Part shown: positions 33,603-42,613 of the stretch, piece after piece | How positions within the stretch are numbered: the first letter of the stretch is position 1 | Layout: every line of letters begins with the position of its first letter | Source: Rhodospirillales bacterium | GTDB taxonomy: Bacteria > Pseudomonadota > Alphaproteobacteria > Rhodospirillales > Thalassospiraceae | Direction of reading: 5' to 3' | Assembly (NCBI GenBank): GCA_019634165.1 | Contig: JAHQVT010000014.1 | Span: 1-64,000, forward strand | DNA: 64,000 bases | Translations under genes and position numbers: made by a program | The notes under the pieces: generated by a model | Databases searched by the model: none | Told to the model about the DNA's origin: nothing | The model's input: only the letters and a program-made list of their open reading frames with translations

Positions 33603-35192
33603 ATGGGGACAGGCTTTTTTCGGATCGTCATGGTGTTGCTTTGGGCGCTTGGCGGGATGGTTATTGCCCTTGGACTGTTTAATGGCGACTACCAGCTAGC
33701 CCTTCTTGGTGGCGTTTGCTTTATCATTCCGATGTTCTTGCCATTGGTTGTTATTGCGGTAAACCGGGCCAAATCACCTTCTCCTTCCAGATCGAAAAAA
33801 TCGATGTCTCCCGCGCAGGCTGCCAAAGCCAAGGCCGAGGGTCAGTGGGCGAAGCTTGAAGACCTTACTGGTCGTAAATTGCTTGAGAACAATCCGCCTT
33901 TTGTACTGGGCCGTTGGGGGGATGATAAAAAGTTGCTTGGTGCTGCTGGGCTAAAACGTGTTTTGACCTTTGCGACATCGCCAGAAGAATATTACCGCGC
34001 CTCGGCAGAACCGAACGCGCTTTTGCACACCGGAAACCTGTTTGTGTATGAACGCCATGGCAGTATTTTCCGCGCCATTCACGAGCGTCGTACCAAGATT
34101 GGTCAGAGACTTATCGTTATCGATCCGCATGGCCAAACCGGTGTTGATTCCGAACAATTTAACCCATTTGATTTCATCCGCCAGCAAGGCGAAGGCCTGA
34201 TCACGGATACCGGTTTGATCGCAGATACACTTCTGGCACCGATGTTTGTTCAGGAACTTGATGAACAGGAAGTGCGTATTGCGCGCACACTTCTGCAAGG
34301 TTTTATCGTTCTTACAATCCAGAAAAGCCTGAAAGAAAACCGGAACCTTGGTGAAGTTCGGCGCAATTTGATCATGCCATCGCACCGGTTCTATAAAATT
34401 CTTGAAGACTTGATGGGGATTGAATCGGCTGACGGACGTATTTCCGAAGTTGCACTTAACATCCTTGATATGACCGAAGATCAGCGCATGAAGATTATCG
34501 AGGCCTGCCGGTCGGCAACGGCAGAATTTGATAACCCGCAAATTTCACGAATGCTAAGTAGCAGCAGCTTTACACTTGAAGACATTACCCGCGGTGCCGT
34601 TTCGATCTTTGTCATTGGTCAGCTTGGCGGTGATGCGCCAGATGTTCAACCTTCCTTTAGCCGTGTGATGCTTGCCGCAATGATGAACTTGATCAATCAA
34701 CGCGGTTGGAAGTCTGGCGATCCGGAATTTCTGGTGTTGCTTGACGGGATCGAACGTGTTGGTCGGATGCCGTTATTCGAGCGCCTTCTTGGCGGCGGAT
34801 ATGGCGAAGGTATGATCGTCTGGCCGGGCTTTACCGGTGTAAGCGGTTTGATGGATGTGTGTCTTAATTGGGAAAACGTTGTCGGGCGTGTTGATGCAAT
34901 CTCGGTGCTTAGTCAGGAAGGCGCGTTTAACCTTGATTGGGTTGCCGGGTTAACGGCGATGTCAAAGTTCGATGATACCGGTGGAAGTGGCGATACAACC
35001 CGTCCGGTACATTTGCGCCCACGTGATAATCAGCCAATCTTAAAATCAGCCGACGTCGCCCGTTTCCCCAAAGAAGAACAAATCCTGTTCCGTAAGGGCT
35101 GTCCTCCGATCCAGGCGCATCGGATTGATTGGTATCATGACGAGATGTTTAGAGGAATAGCAGTGCACGCCCCGACCTTCAGCTCAGACTAA
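33603..35192 (+). CDS. VirD4/TraG-like protein lacking a recognisable P-loop
   Basis: A 529-residue protein with two N-terminal membrane helices (about 4-26 and 31-54), a basic linker and a large cytoplasmic part. GQRLIVIDPHGQTGVDSEQFNPFDFI and the later FLVLLDGIERVGRMPLFERLLGGGYGEGMIVW match the VirD4/TraG/TraD coupling-protein layout, where the second segment is Walker B plus the LLDEF-x2-LG-x-L helix. Here the Walker B acid pair reads D-G, not D-E. The stretch before the first match (about 100-150), where GxxGxGKG should lie, has no P-loop. I infer a non-hydrolysing relative. No conjugation genes are nearby; it sits alone between DUF4167 and clpB. The start ATG follows a GGGGG site. Confidence 0.7.
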   Translation: MGTGFFRIVMVLLWALGGMVIALGLFNGDYQLALLGGVCFIIPMFLPLVVIAVNRAKSPSPSRSKKSMSPAQAAKAKAEGQWAKLEDLTGRKLLENNPPFVLGRWGDDKKLLGAAGLKRVLTFATSPEEYYRASAEPNALLHTGNLFVYERHGSIFRAIHERRTKIGQRLIVIDPHGQTGVDSEQFNPFDFIRQQGEGLITDTGLIADTLLAPMFVQELDEQEVRIARTLLQGFIVLTIQKSLKENRNLGEVRRNLIMPSHRFYKILEDLMGIESADGRISEVALNILDMTEDQRMKIIEACRSATAEFDNPQISRMLSSSSFTLEDITRGAVSIFVIGQLGGDAPDVQPSFSRVMLAAMMNLINQRGWKSGDPEFLVLLDGIERVGRMPLFERLLGGGYGEGMIVWPGFTGVSGLMDVCLNWENVVGRVDAISVLSQEGAFNLDWVAGLTAMSKFDDTGGSGDTTRPVHLRPRDNQPILKSADVARFPKEEQILFRKGCPPIQAHRIDWYHDEMFRGIAVHAPTFSSD

Positions 35193-35269
35193 AAAGCAAT
35201 TCTTGCGCGACCTAAAAAGGCGCTTACCAGATACCAAGCAATATCTGGCAAGCAATCAGATTTGCTGTG

Positions 35270-36034
35270 TCAGGCAATGGTGACTGTGTCGCCGGGTTTC
35301 AGCACCGCATCGTCAAGGGCCTCAAGGTAAACGCCCATATAAAGGTGATTGACGCCCTTACGCAGCATCAACGGTACATTGATATCTGCAATTGCGGTAT
35401 CTGGATTGATGCTGGTGGCTTTGCAACGCGTGATCGGATGGACAACGCGGAAAGATGCATCATTGATCTTGATGATCTGATTTTCTTCCCATTCAAGTTC
35501 CTTCCATGGATCAAGCCCATCGATCAGTAGGTTGCCACGAAAACGCATCGGATCGATTTCGCTTTGGACGATGCGCGTGCCAAAATCACGGATCGATGCC
35601 AAATTCAAAACCGAAATATAAGGTTCCTTCATATCGCCAAACTGCGTGTCGGGAACCGAATAGATTTTCGGCGTGCCTGCGACATCATTTTTCAGAAACG
35701 CTTTGAGGAAATCCTCAACCACAGTTCGGCCCATGGCGTCATCAAGCTTGCCTTTGCAGATCGCGCGGTTGTTGCGCAGAACCGTCAAGGTGCAGGTGGC
35801 TTCGTCATATTCTGTGCCAAGCTCGGCCAGTTTGGGCGTGTTGACCAATTGCAGGAAGTTACTTTTGCGCGCCCATTCATGAACGCCGTCCTGACCAACT
35901 GCTGATTGGCTGGCGATGACAAAGCGACGGTCGTCTGCAATCATGTGGTGGGCGGTGATTTTTGCCTCGGGCATATCAACGCCGCGCATTCCCTTAACCG
36001 GGTAACGTCTTATGGCTTTAAGCTCGACCGTCAT
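35270..36034 (-). CDS. MOSC domain protein
   Basis: A 254-residue protein of the MOSC (molybdenum cofactor sulfurase C-terminal) family. The N-terminal beta-barrel module is MTVELKAIRRYPVKGMRGVDM, followed by DRRFVIAS. The MOSC core has FRGNLLIDGLDPWKELEWEENQIIKINDASFRVVHPITRCKATSINPDT, where the conserved Cys after IxR binds the cofactor in relatives such as YcbX and mARC. N-hydroxylated compound reduction is therefore possible, with an electron partner elsewhere. AGGA upstream supports the ATG at 36034; the longer frame is not conserved. Confidence 0.87.
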   Translation of the reverse strand: MTVELKAIRRYPVKGMRGVDMPEAKITAHHMIADDRRFVIASQSAVGQDGVHEWARKSNFLQLVNTPKLAELGTEYDEATCTLTVLRNNRAICKGKLDDAMGRTVVEDFLKAFLKNDVAGTPKIYSVPDTQFGDMKEPYISVLNLASIRDFGTRIVQSEIDPMRFRGNLLIDGLDPWKELEWEENQIIKINDASFRVVHPITRCKATSINPDTAIADINVPLMLRKGVNHLYMGVYLEALDDAVLKPGDTVTIA

Positions 36035-36385
36035 TATTTTTTTCCTGTATGGCATGTTGGCATGCGGATTATGTCGGGGCGAAATGCATGCCAATATCGT
36101 CGACGTTAAAACGTTGTTTTGACAAGGGCAACCCCTGAGGATTGCAGTTGTTTCAGCAATATCTTTTGATCGTTGGAATAATGCCAGAAATCGTGCTGCA
36201 GCGCACAATTAATTCTTGCAACTTTTGTAGGGGGATATGGTTGCAAACGGGCTAAACTGAGACATATCAATGTTGTCGATGTCGAAATAATCTATAATTT
36301 CAAAATAGGTAATTGCGACAATGTCGTGGATGCTTCCAAGAAGGTTCACATTGTATGAAAACTGTTGGCTCAAGGAGTGGCAGGA
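36035..36385. other. Divergent gap MOSC/clpB
   Basis: This 351 bp gap has no gene. It contains an inverted repeat TTGCAAC-N17-GTTGCAA (36216-36222 and 36240-36246). I could not find a convincing heat-shock sigma-32 promoter or CIRCE element for clpB. The clpB ribosome site AAGGAG is at about 36373. Confidence 0.5.
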
Positions 36386-38977
36386 ATGGAATTTGAAAAG
36401 TTTACCGATCGATCCAAAGGTTTCTTGCAGTCGGCGCAATCGCTTGCGCTGCGGGAAAACCATCAACAATTTGTCCCAATCCATCTTTTAAAGGTTCTGC
36501 TCGACGATGAAGAAGGTCTGGCAGCAAATCTGATCAAGGCATCCGGGGGTAAGCCAAAGCTTGCTCAGGAACGCTGTGCGCAGGAACTGGCAAAGCTGCC
36601 AAAGGTTTCTGGTGGCAATGGTCAGATTTATCTTTCATCGGATTTTGCCCGCCTGATTGATCAGGCAGAAGAAGTCGCCAAGAAGGCCGGTGACAGCTAT
36701 GTCACGGCTGAGCGGTTGCTTTTGACCATTGCACTTGATCCAAAATCAACTGCCGGCAAGGTTCTGGCCGATGCAGGTGTGACCGCGCAAGGCCTGAACG
36801 GTGCGATTAATGACATCCGCAAAGGACGTACAGCAGACAGTTCCGGGGCGGAAAGCCAGTATGACGCATTGAAAAAATATGCCCGCGATCTGACCGAAGC
36901 AGCCCGCGAAGGCAAGCTTGATCCGGTGATTGGGCGGGATGAAGAAATTCGCCGTGCTGTGCAGGTTCTGTCACGCCGGACTAAGAACAACCCAGTGATG
37001 ATCGGTGAACCCGGTGTCGGTAAAACCGCCATCGCCGAAGGCTTGGCATTGCGCATCATTAAGGGCGATGTTCCAGAAACGTTGAAGGAAAAGAAACTTC
37101 TGTCGCTTGACCTTGGCGCGTTGATTGCCGGGGCAAAATTCCGCGGCGAGTTCGAAGAACGGCTTAAGGCAGTCCTGAGCGAAATTGAATCCGAAGCCGG
37201 TCAGGTCATCCTGTTTATCGATGAACTGCATACGCTTGTTGGTGCAGGAGCAGCCGAAGGATCAATGGATGCATCCAATCTTTTGAAACCGGCATTGGCC
37301 CGCGGTGAGCTGCATTGCATCGGTGCAACGACCTTGGATGAATATCGCAAGCATATCGAAAAGGACGCAGCCCTTGCCCGGCGCTTCCAGCCGGTATTTG
37401 TGTCCGAGCCAACGGTGTCTGACACGGTATCGATCCTGCGCGGGATCAAGGATAAATACGAACTTCATCATGGTGTTCGTATTGCTGATGCGGCGCTTGT
37501 CGCGGCGGCTACGCTTTCAAACCGTTACATCACCGATCGGTTCTTGCCCGATAAGGCGATTGATTTGATGGATGAAGCATCATCGCGTCTGCGGATGGAA
37601 CTTGATTCCAAACCAGAAGAGATTGATGAGCTGGATCGCCGTATCATTCAGCTTAAGATCGAACGCGAGGCGCTTAAGAAAGAAGACGATAGCGCGTCCA
37701 AAGACCGTCTTGTCCGGTTGGACAAAGAGCTGACCGAGCTTGAAGGAAAATCGACCCTTCTGACGGCGAAATGGGAAGCTCAGAAAACGGAACTGGCGGC
37801 GTCAACCCATATCAAGGAACAGCTTGATCAGTCACGCAGCGAACTTGAACGTGCGATGCGTGATGGCAAGCTAGACCGCGCCGGACAGCTTCAATACGAA
37901 GAAATCCCTGCCCTTGAACGTTTGCTTGAAAAAGCTGAAAACGATCAGGACGAGGGGATGAAGGAAGAGGCGGTTACGGAAAAGCATATCGCATCCATCG
38001 TGTCGCGCTGGACGGGGATTCCCGTTGACAAGATGCTGGAAGGCGAACGCGAAAAGCTGCTTGAAATGGAAGATACCCTGCGTAAACGGGTTGTCGGCCA
38101 AGATGATGCAGTACGTTCAATTTCCAATGCGGTACGCCGTGCCCGTGCGGGCCTTCAAGATCCGAACCGACCGATCGGTTCGTTCCTGTTCCTTGGCCCA
38201 ACGGGTGTTGGTAAAACCGAGCTGACCAAAGCATTGGCGCAGTTCCTGTTTGATGATGAACAGGCCATGGTTCGGATTGATATGTCCGAGTTTATGGAGA
38301 AACACGCCGTCGCACGTCTGATCGGTGCTCCTCCGGGCTATGTCGGTTACGAAGAAGGCGGTTCTCTGACCGAGGCGGTCCGTCGTCGTCCGTATCAGGT
38401 TGTCCTGTTTGACGAGGTCGAAAAAGCACATCCAGATGTGTTTAACGTCCTGTTGCAGGTTCTTGATGAAGGTCGTCTGACCGATGGGCAGGGCCGGGTT
38501 GTTGATTTCCGCAACACGCTGATCATTCTGACCTCGAACCTTGGTGGTGAAATTCTTGCCAACCAGCAGCCGGGTCACGACAGCGGCGAAGTCCGTAACC
38601 AGGTTATGGAAATCGTTCGGGCATCGTTCCGTCCGGAATTCCTGAACCGGTTGGATGAAACAATCCTGTTCCATCGTTTGGCTCGCGAACAGATGGGCAA
38701 GATCGTCGATATCCAGCTTGTCCGTCTGGAAAAACTTCTGTTTGATCGCAAGATCGAACTGGAACTTGATGATGATGCCAAAGATTGGTTGGCCGAAAAG
38801 GGCTATGATCCGGTTTACGGTGCCCGTCCGCTGAAACGTGTGATCCAGCGATATTTGCAAAATCCGCTGGCCATGCAGATTCTTGAAGGCGGGGTGAATG
38901 ACGGTGACAAAATCCCCGTTTCCGTCGAAGGAACCGATCTTTTACTGAACGGTAAAAAGATCGAGGTTGTTGAATAA
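36386..38977 (+). CDS. clpB: ATP-dependent disaggregase ClpB
   Basis: An 863-residue AAA+ chaperone that solubilises aggregates together with DnaK. The N-terminal Clp domain is about 1-145. NBD1 has Walker [16 protein letters not shown] and Walker [16 protein letters not shown]. The coiled-coil middle domain (about 400-525) contains [37 protein letters not shown]2 has [18 protein letters not shown] and [33 protein letters not shown]. The length is normal. The ATG at 36386 follows AAGGAG by eight bases. Confidence 0.97.
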   Translation: MEFEKFTDRSKGFLQSAQSLALRENHQQFVPIHLLKVLLDDEEGLAANLIKASGGKPKLAQERCAQELAKLPKVSGGNGQIYLSSDFARLIDQAEEVAKKAGDSYVTAERLLLTIALDPKSTAGKVLADAGVTAQGLNGAINDIRKGRTADSSGAESQYDALKKYARDLTEAAREGKLDPVIGRDEEIRRAVQVLSRRTKNNPVMIGEPGVGKTAIAEGLALRIIKGDVPETLKEKKLLSLDLGALIAGAKFRGEFEERLKAVLSEIESEAGQVILFIDELHTLVGAGAAEGSMDASNLLKPALARGELHCIGATTLDEYRKHIEKDAALARRFQPVFVSEPTVSDTVSILRGIKDKYELHHGVRIADAALVAAATLSNRYITDRFLPDKAIDLMDEASSRLRMELDSKPEEIDELDRRIIQLKIEREALKKEDDSASKDRLVRLDKELTELEGKSTLLTAKWEAQKTELAASTHIKEQLDQSRSELERAMRDGKLDRAGQLQYEEIPALERLLEKAENDQDEGMKEEAVTEKHIASIVSRWTGIPVDKMLEGEREKLLEMEDTLRKRVVGQDDAVRSISNAVRRARAGLQDPNRPIGSFLFLGPTGVGKTELTKALAQFLFDDEQAMVRIDMSEFMEKHAVARLIGAPPGYVGYEEGGSLTEAVRRRPYQVVLFDEVEKAHPDVFNVLLQVLDEGRLTDGQGRVVDFRNTLIILTSNLGGEILANQQPGHDSGEVRNQVMEIVRASFRPEFLNRLDETILFHRLAREQMGKIVDIQLVRLEKLLFDRKIELELDDDAKDWLAEKGYDPVYGARPLKRVIQRYLQNPLAMQILEGGVNDGDKIPVSVEGTDLLLNGKKIEVVE

Positions 38978-39006
38978 TCAACAACAATAGTAAGCGATCC
39001 AACGCA

Positions 39007-39038
39007 CAAAACCCCGGTGTAAGCCGGGGTTTTGTCTT
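39007..39038 (+). terminator. Terminator after clpB
   Basis: A perfect 11 bp stem (CAAAACCCCGG with CCGGGGTTTTG) and a six-base loop, ending in TTTTGTCTTG, lies 30 bp past the clpB stop. Confidence 0.9.
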
Positions 39039-39108
39039 GTTCGGGCCATGATTGTTCGCCATTCTATATGAACGGGTGTCAAACAACACATAACGAGCAG
39101 GACCAAAC

Positions 39109-39906
39109 ATGCCAATAGTCAACTATTCTTCCTTGCGCCGCTTCGGTGTTGTCGCAATTGCCACGAGCATGTTGTCAGTCACGGTGCTGCCATCGGCAAA
39201 TGCACAATCGTTTTTTGATAAAGCCAAGCAGGCGCTGGGCGATGCGGTGGGTTCATCAGGTACGAGTTCTTCGGCGGGAAGTTCGGCCCTATCGGCCTTG
39301 TCTTCAGATACGGTCGAGGAGGGGCTAAAACAGGCACTTGATATTGGGGTGGAGCTTGTTACCAGCCAGCTTGGTGCAACAGATGGCTTTAATGCCGATC
39401 CGGTGGCCCATATTCCACTGCCCGATAGTGTAAAGAGTGCGCAAAAATTACTAAGTGCGGCTGGGCTTGGAAGCTATGCCGATGAAATTGAGTTGCGCAT
39501 GAACCGTGCTGCTGAACAAACCATGAGCGATGCCAGCGATATTTTGATCAATGCGATCAGCCAAATGACCCTTGATGATGCCAAAGGTATTCTTAATGGT
39601 CCTGATGACGCTGCCACCAGCTATCTGCGCCGTGTTTCCGGATCAGACATCGAAGGGCGCCTGCGCCCGGTTCTGACCGATGCCTTGGCCGATACCGGTG
39701 CGCTGTCGCTTTATGATCAGATGCTTGGGCAATATACCACATTGCCTTTTGTTCCGGATTTAAAAGCCTCGCTTACCGATCATGCAACGGATGAAGCAAT
39801 GAATGGGTTGTTCCATTACATCGCCCTGCAGGAAGCCGACATTCGAAGTGATCCAACCCGCTGGACGACAGATATCCTTAAACAAGTGTTTTCTGTCGCA
39901 AAGTGA
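39109..39906 (+). CDS. Exported DUF4197 protein
   Basis: A 265-residue exported protein. The signal peptide runs to about residue 32 (TSMLSVTVLPSANA, then QSFFDKAKQ). The mature protein begins with a Ser/Gly/Ala-rich linker and continues with the alpha-helical DUF4197 domain: VEEGLKQALDIGVELVTSQLG, FNADPVAHIPLPDSVKSAQKLL, MNRAAEQTMSDASDILINAISQMTLDDAKGILNGPDDAATSYLR and GLFHYIALQEADIRSDPTRWTTDIL. The function is unknown. It converges head-on with the kinase gene, and the two stops meet in TGATCA with no spacing. Confidence 0.88.
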   Translation: MPIVNYSSLRRFGVVAIATSMLSVTVLPSANAQSFFDKAKQALGDAVGSSGTSSSAGSSALSALSSDTVEEGLKQALDIGVELVTSQLGATDGFNADPVAHIPLPDSVKSAQKLLSAAGLGSYADEIELRMNRAAEQTMSDASDILINAISQMTLDDAKGILNGPDDAATSYLRRVSGSDIEGRLRPVLTDALADTGALSLYDQMLGQYTTLPFVPDLKASLTDHATDEAMNGLFHYIALQEADIRSDPTRWTTDILKQVFSVAK

Positions 39907-40332
39907 TCAGCGATATTTTTTCGGAAGCTGTTCCCAACGATCACGCATGTCGGCAAGCGTTTCGTCTGGGACATTATGAATGCTGCGGAATTTGCCGTGG
40001 CATTCAATGATCTGAAGCGGAATGCCAAGTTCTTCCGCCATGTCAAAATAGTTTTGCAGTTCCCATAGCCGTGTAAAAGTGTTCGAAACAATGGCGTTTT
40101 TGCCATCTTCAAGCGCTTCGCGGCACGCAGCCTTACACTTGGCATGGGTCATATCAAGGCGTGTTGGGTCGAACTCATAGAAACCTTCACGGTCGACCAT
40201 GAACATATCGGCTTCAAGATGTGTGGCACCCGTGGCTTTGGCCAGACGTTTCGCCAAGGTGGATTTACCTGATCCGGGAAGTCCGCGGATCAGGGTAAGC
40301 GTTTGGTCAACTTCACGTTTATTCTTAGGCAT
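39907..40332 (-). CDS. Small P-loop ATPase/kinase (AAA_33 type)
   Basis: A 141-residue P-loop protein. Walker A is GLPGSGKSTLAKRLAK (about 17-32); HLEADMFMVDREGFYEFDPTRLDMTHAKCKAACREALEDG and the Walker B-like NAIVSNTFTRLWELQNY follow. The pattern matches the AAA_33 family, including N4BP2L1 and polynucleotide-kinase-like proteins. The substrate is unknown and could be a nucleic acid end or a small metabolite. It lies 8 bp after the acyl-CoA ligase gene on the same strand. Confidence 0.82.
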   Translation of the reverse strand: MPKNKREVDQTLTLIRGLPGSGKSTLAKRLAKATGATHLEADMFMVDREGFYEFDPTRLDMTHAKCKAACREALEDGKNAIVSNTFTRLWELQNYFDMAEELGIPLQIIECHGKFRSIHNVPDETLADMRDRWEQLPKKYR

Positions 40333-40340
40333 CGGGGTGG

Positions 40341-42161
40341 CTACTGACCTTTGCGTTTACGCTGATATAGGCCGTCAAGCTGCTTGCCATATGCTTCACG
40401 GATTTTGTGGCGACGAATTTTCATCGACGGGGTAAGCATTTCGTTGTCGATGGTAAAGGGTGCTTCGGCAAACATGAAACTGCGCACTTTTTCAATGGTC
40501 GACAGACGGGTATTTACCCGATCAATCGCCGCACGGATGATCTTGCGGAATTCGTCATTCTTGGCAAGGTCTTCGATCGTGTTGTTGATCGAATGATCAC
40601 GGGAAAATTCACGCATGAAATCTTCGTCCGGCCATAGAACCGCCACCAGATAGGGCATGGCATCACCGGAAACCATCGCTTGGGAAATTTCGGTTTCCAG
40701 CGTCATCAGGCCTTCGATGCGTTGGGGTGAAATGTTGTCGCCCCCGGAATTAACGATGATGTCTTTCTTCCGATCCGTGATCATCAGGCTGCCCTGTTCG
40801 TCGAACTGGCCGATATCGCCGGTATGAAGCCAACCATCGACGATGGTTGCTGCTGTAACGTCGGGAAGATTCCAATACCCTTTCATCATGCTTTCACCGC
40901 GCAGCAGGATTTCGCCGTCTGGCGCAATCTTGACTTCTGCACCAACCATCGGTGGGCCAACGGTTCTAAGCTTGTTGTTTTCTGCACGGTTGCACGAAAC
41001 GACAGGCGCGAATTCAGTCTGGCCATATCCTTGCAAAACACGAATGCCGCAGGACACAAACAGAACACCCAGTTCGTAGTTCAGCGGTCCGCCTCCAGAC
41101 ACCATGGCCTTGATGCTACCACCAAAACGTTGACGCAACTTTCGGCGTAGCAAGAGCTCACAGGCAAAGTTTTGTATTTTTTCAATGAGGGTAAGCGGCT
41201 GGTTCTCATAGGTCTTGCGGCCAAGGCGAAGGGTCAGGTCAAACAGCTTTTGCTTAACCCCGCCTTCCTTTTCGACCATGCGGCTCATGCGCTGATACAG
41301 CATTTCATAAAGGCGCGGCACGGCAGTCATGATGGTTGGTTGCACTTCGGCCAAGTTAGCAGCCAGCTTATCAATGCTTTCGGCGTAATAGATTTGCGCG
41401 CCAATACTGATCGGGAAATATAGCCCGGCAGTATGTTCATAAGAATGCGATAGCGGCAGGAAGGACAGGAAGATTTCATTATCAATGCCAAGGGTTTCGA
41501 TGATGTCAAACGCCCCCATGCAGTTTGATATGATCGCCCCGTGGCTAAGCATCACACCCTTGGGCGAGCCGCCTGTGCCCGATGTATAGATCAGGCAGGC
41601 AAGTTCATCACGTTTGATGCCCGCAACCCATTTATCAACATCATGAGACAGGCCGCGCCCCTTGGCAATCAGATCATCCCAACGCGAAATGGTAATGTCC
41701 CCGACAAAGCTTTGCCCCCATTCTTCCATCATGATCGCATGACGGCAGCGCCCGCTATCAAGGGCAGCATGCAAAAATGGCTGGGCCAGTTTCTTGGTCG
41801 AGATGATGGCAATTGCTGCACCACTGTCTTCGATCGCGTGTAGGTGGTCACGTTCGGTATTGGTGGTATAGGCAGGAACCGTCATTGCGCCGACACACAT
41901 CACAGCAAGGTCGGCGATGCTCCATTCGGTACGGTTTTCTGAAACCAGTAAAACCCGGTCACCCGCCCGAACCCCGATGTCATAAAGTGCGCGTGCCAAT
42001 GCCCGGACCTGATCGGCTGTTTCCTGCCAGGTTGTCGGGACAAATTTGCCTGTTTCGCTGTTTTTGGTCCAAAGAAACGGCACATCGCCATATTTCTTGG
42101 CCTGCGCGAAAAACATTGCGGGCAAGTTTTGCCAATCGGCATAATTTTGCAAACTTGTCAT
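40341..42161 (-). CDS. Long-chain acyl-CoA synthetase (AMP-forming)
   Basis: A 606-residue adenylate-forming ligase of the ACSBG/FadD15 type that activates fatty acids to acyl-CoA. The AMP-binding P-loop is LIYTSGTGGSPKGVMLSHGA; the gate and linker regions are visible as QGYGQTEFAPVVSC and GWLHTGDIGQFDEQGSLMITDRKKDIIVNSGGDNISPQRIE. There is no membrane anchor, but the family is membrane-associated. The start ATG follows AAGGGAACG. No other beta-oxidation gene is adjacent. Confidence 0.92.
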   Translation of the reverse strand: MTSLQNYADWQNLPAMFFAQAKKYGDVPFLWTKNSETGKFVPTTWQETADQVRALARALYDIGVRAGDRVLLVSENRTEWSIADLAVMCVGAMTVPAYTTNTERDHLHAIEDSGAAIAIISTKKLAQPFLHAALDSGRCRHAIMMEEWGQSFVGDITISRWDDLIAKGRGLSHDVDKWVAGIKRDELACLIYTSGTGGSPKGVMLSHGAIISNCMGAFDIIETLGIDNEIFLSFLPLSHSYEHTAGLYFPISIGAQIYYAESIDKLAANLAEVQPTIMTAVPRLYEMLYQRMSRMVEKEGGVKQKLFDLTLRLGRKTYENQPLTLIEKIQNFACELLLRRKLRQRFGGSIKAMVSGGGPLNYELGVLFVSCGIRVLQGYGQTEFAPVVSCNRAENNKLRTVGPPMVGAEVKIAPDGEILLRGESMMKGYWNLPDVTAATIVDGWLHTGDIGQFDEQGSLMITDRKKDIIVNSGGDNISPQRIEGLMTLETEISQAMVSGDAMPYLVAVLWPDEDFMREFSRDHSINNTIEDLAKNDEFRKIIRAAIDRVNTRLSTIEKVRSFMFAEAPFTIDNEMLTPSMKIRRHKIREAYGKQLDGLYQRKRKGQ

Positions 42162-42613
42162 GACGTTCCCTTGCCTTGTTGTCTTTTCCCATGGTCGGAC
42201 AATCTTTGCGCTGTCCTGGTGTGGTTTGTTGCACCTATATCGTCGCGCCGGCGCGAACCGGTATCAGATCGAAAACAAATGAATATTCCAAGATGATTTT
42301 GTTATCAGGGATTGTATCGTTTCGCAGCCGGAAAATGACAATTCTTGTTCACAAAAGCCAGCTTTCGCGTGATGTCCTTGAAATTAGGTCGAAATTTTTA
42401 CGGGCTTTGTCCGATTTTGATGGCTTTGGGACACATTCTTGATGCTTTGGTGTTGTTCATGTCGTCAGTAAAGATATGATCGGAGGCAAGGTGGAAAATC
42501 GCATGTGTGATCGGGGCTGGTGATCTCGTTTTAAGCCGCTATATATCGGTATCGGGAATACATCTAGCGCCACCCATGTGAACGCATATGGACTTAGACT
42601 GTCTGGAGGACAA
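42162..42613. other. Divergent gap acyl-CoA ligase/pepF
   Basis: In 452 bp I see no convincing gene, RNA or long inverted repeat. A GCGCCGGCGCG-type GC palindrome lies at about 42246-42256. The pepF ribosome site GGAGG is at about 42606. Confidence 0.5.

Noticed and set aside
33603..35192. Evidence for an integrated conjugative element
   Set aside because: The VirD4-like gene stands alone; no relaxase, T4SS, integrase, attachment repeats or tRNA are nearby, and flanking genes are in normal order.
36035..36385. Heat-shock promoter (sigma-32) or CIRCE element for clpB
   Set aside because: CTTG at 36215 has no matching -10 element at the right spacing, and no CIRCE inverted repeat is present.
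38117..38860. 247-codon minus-strand frame opposite clpB
   Set aside because: It lies within the second nucleotide-binding domain of clpB and is a codon-bias shadow.
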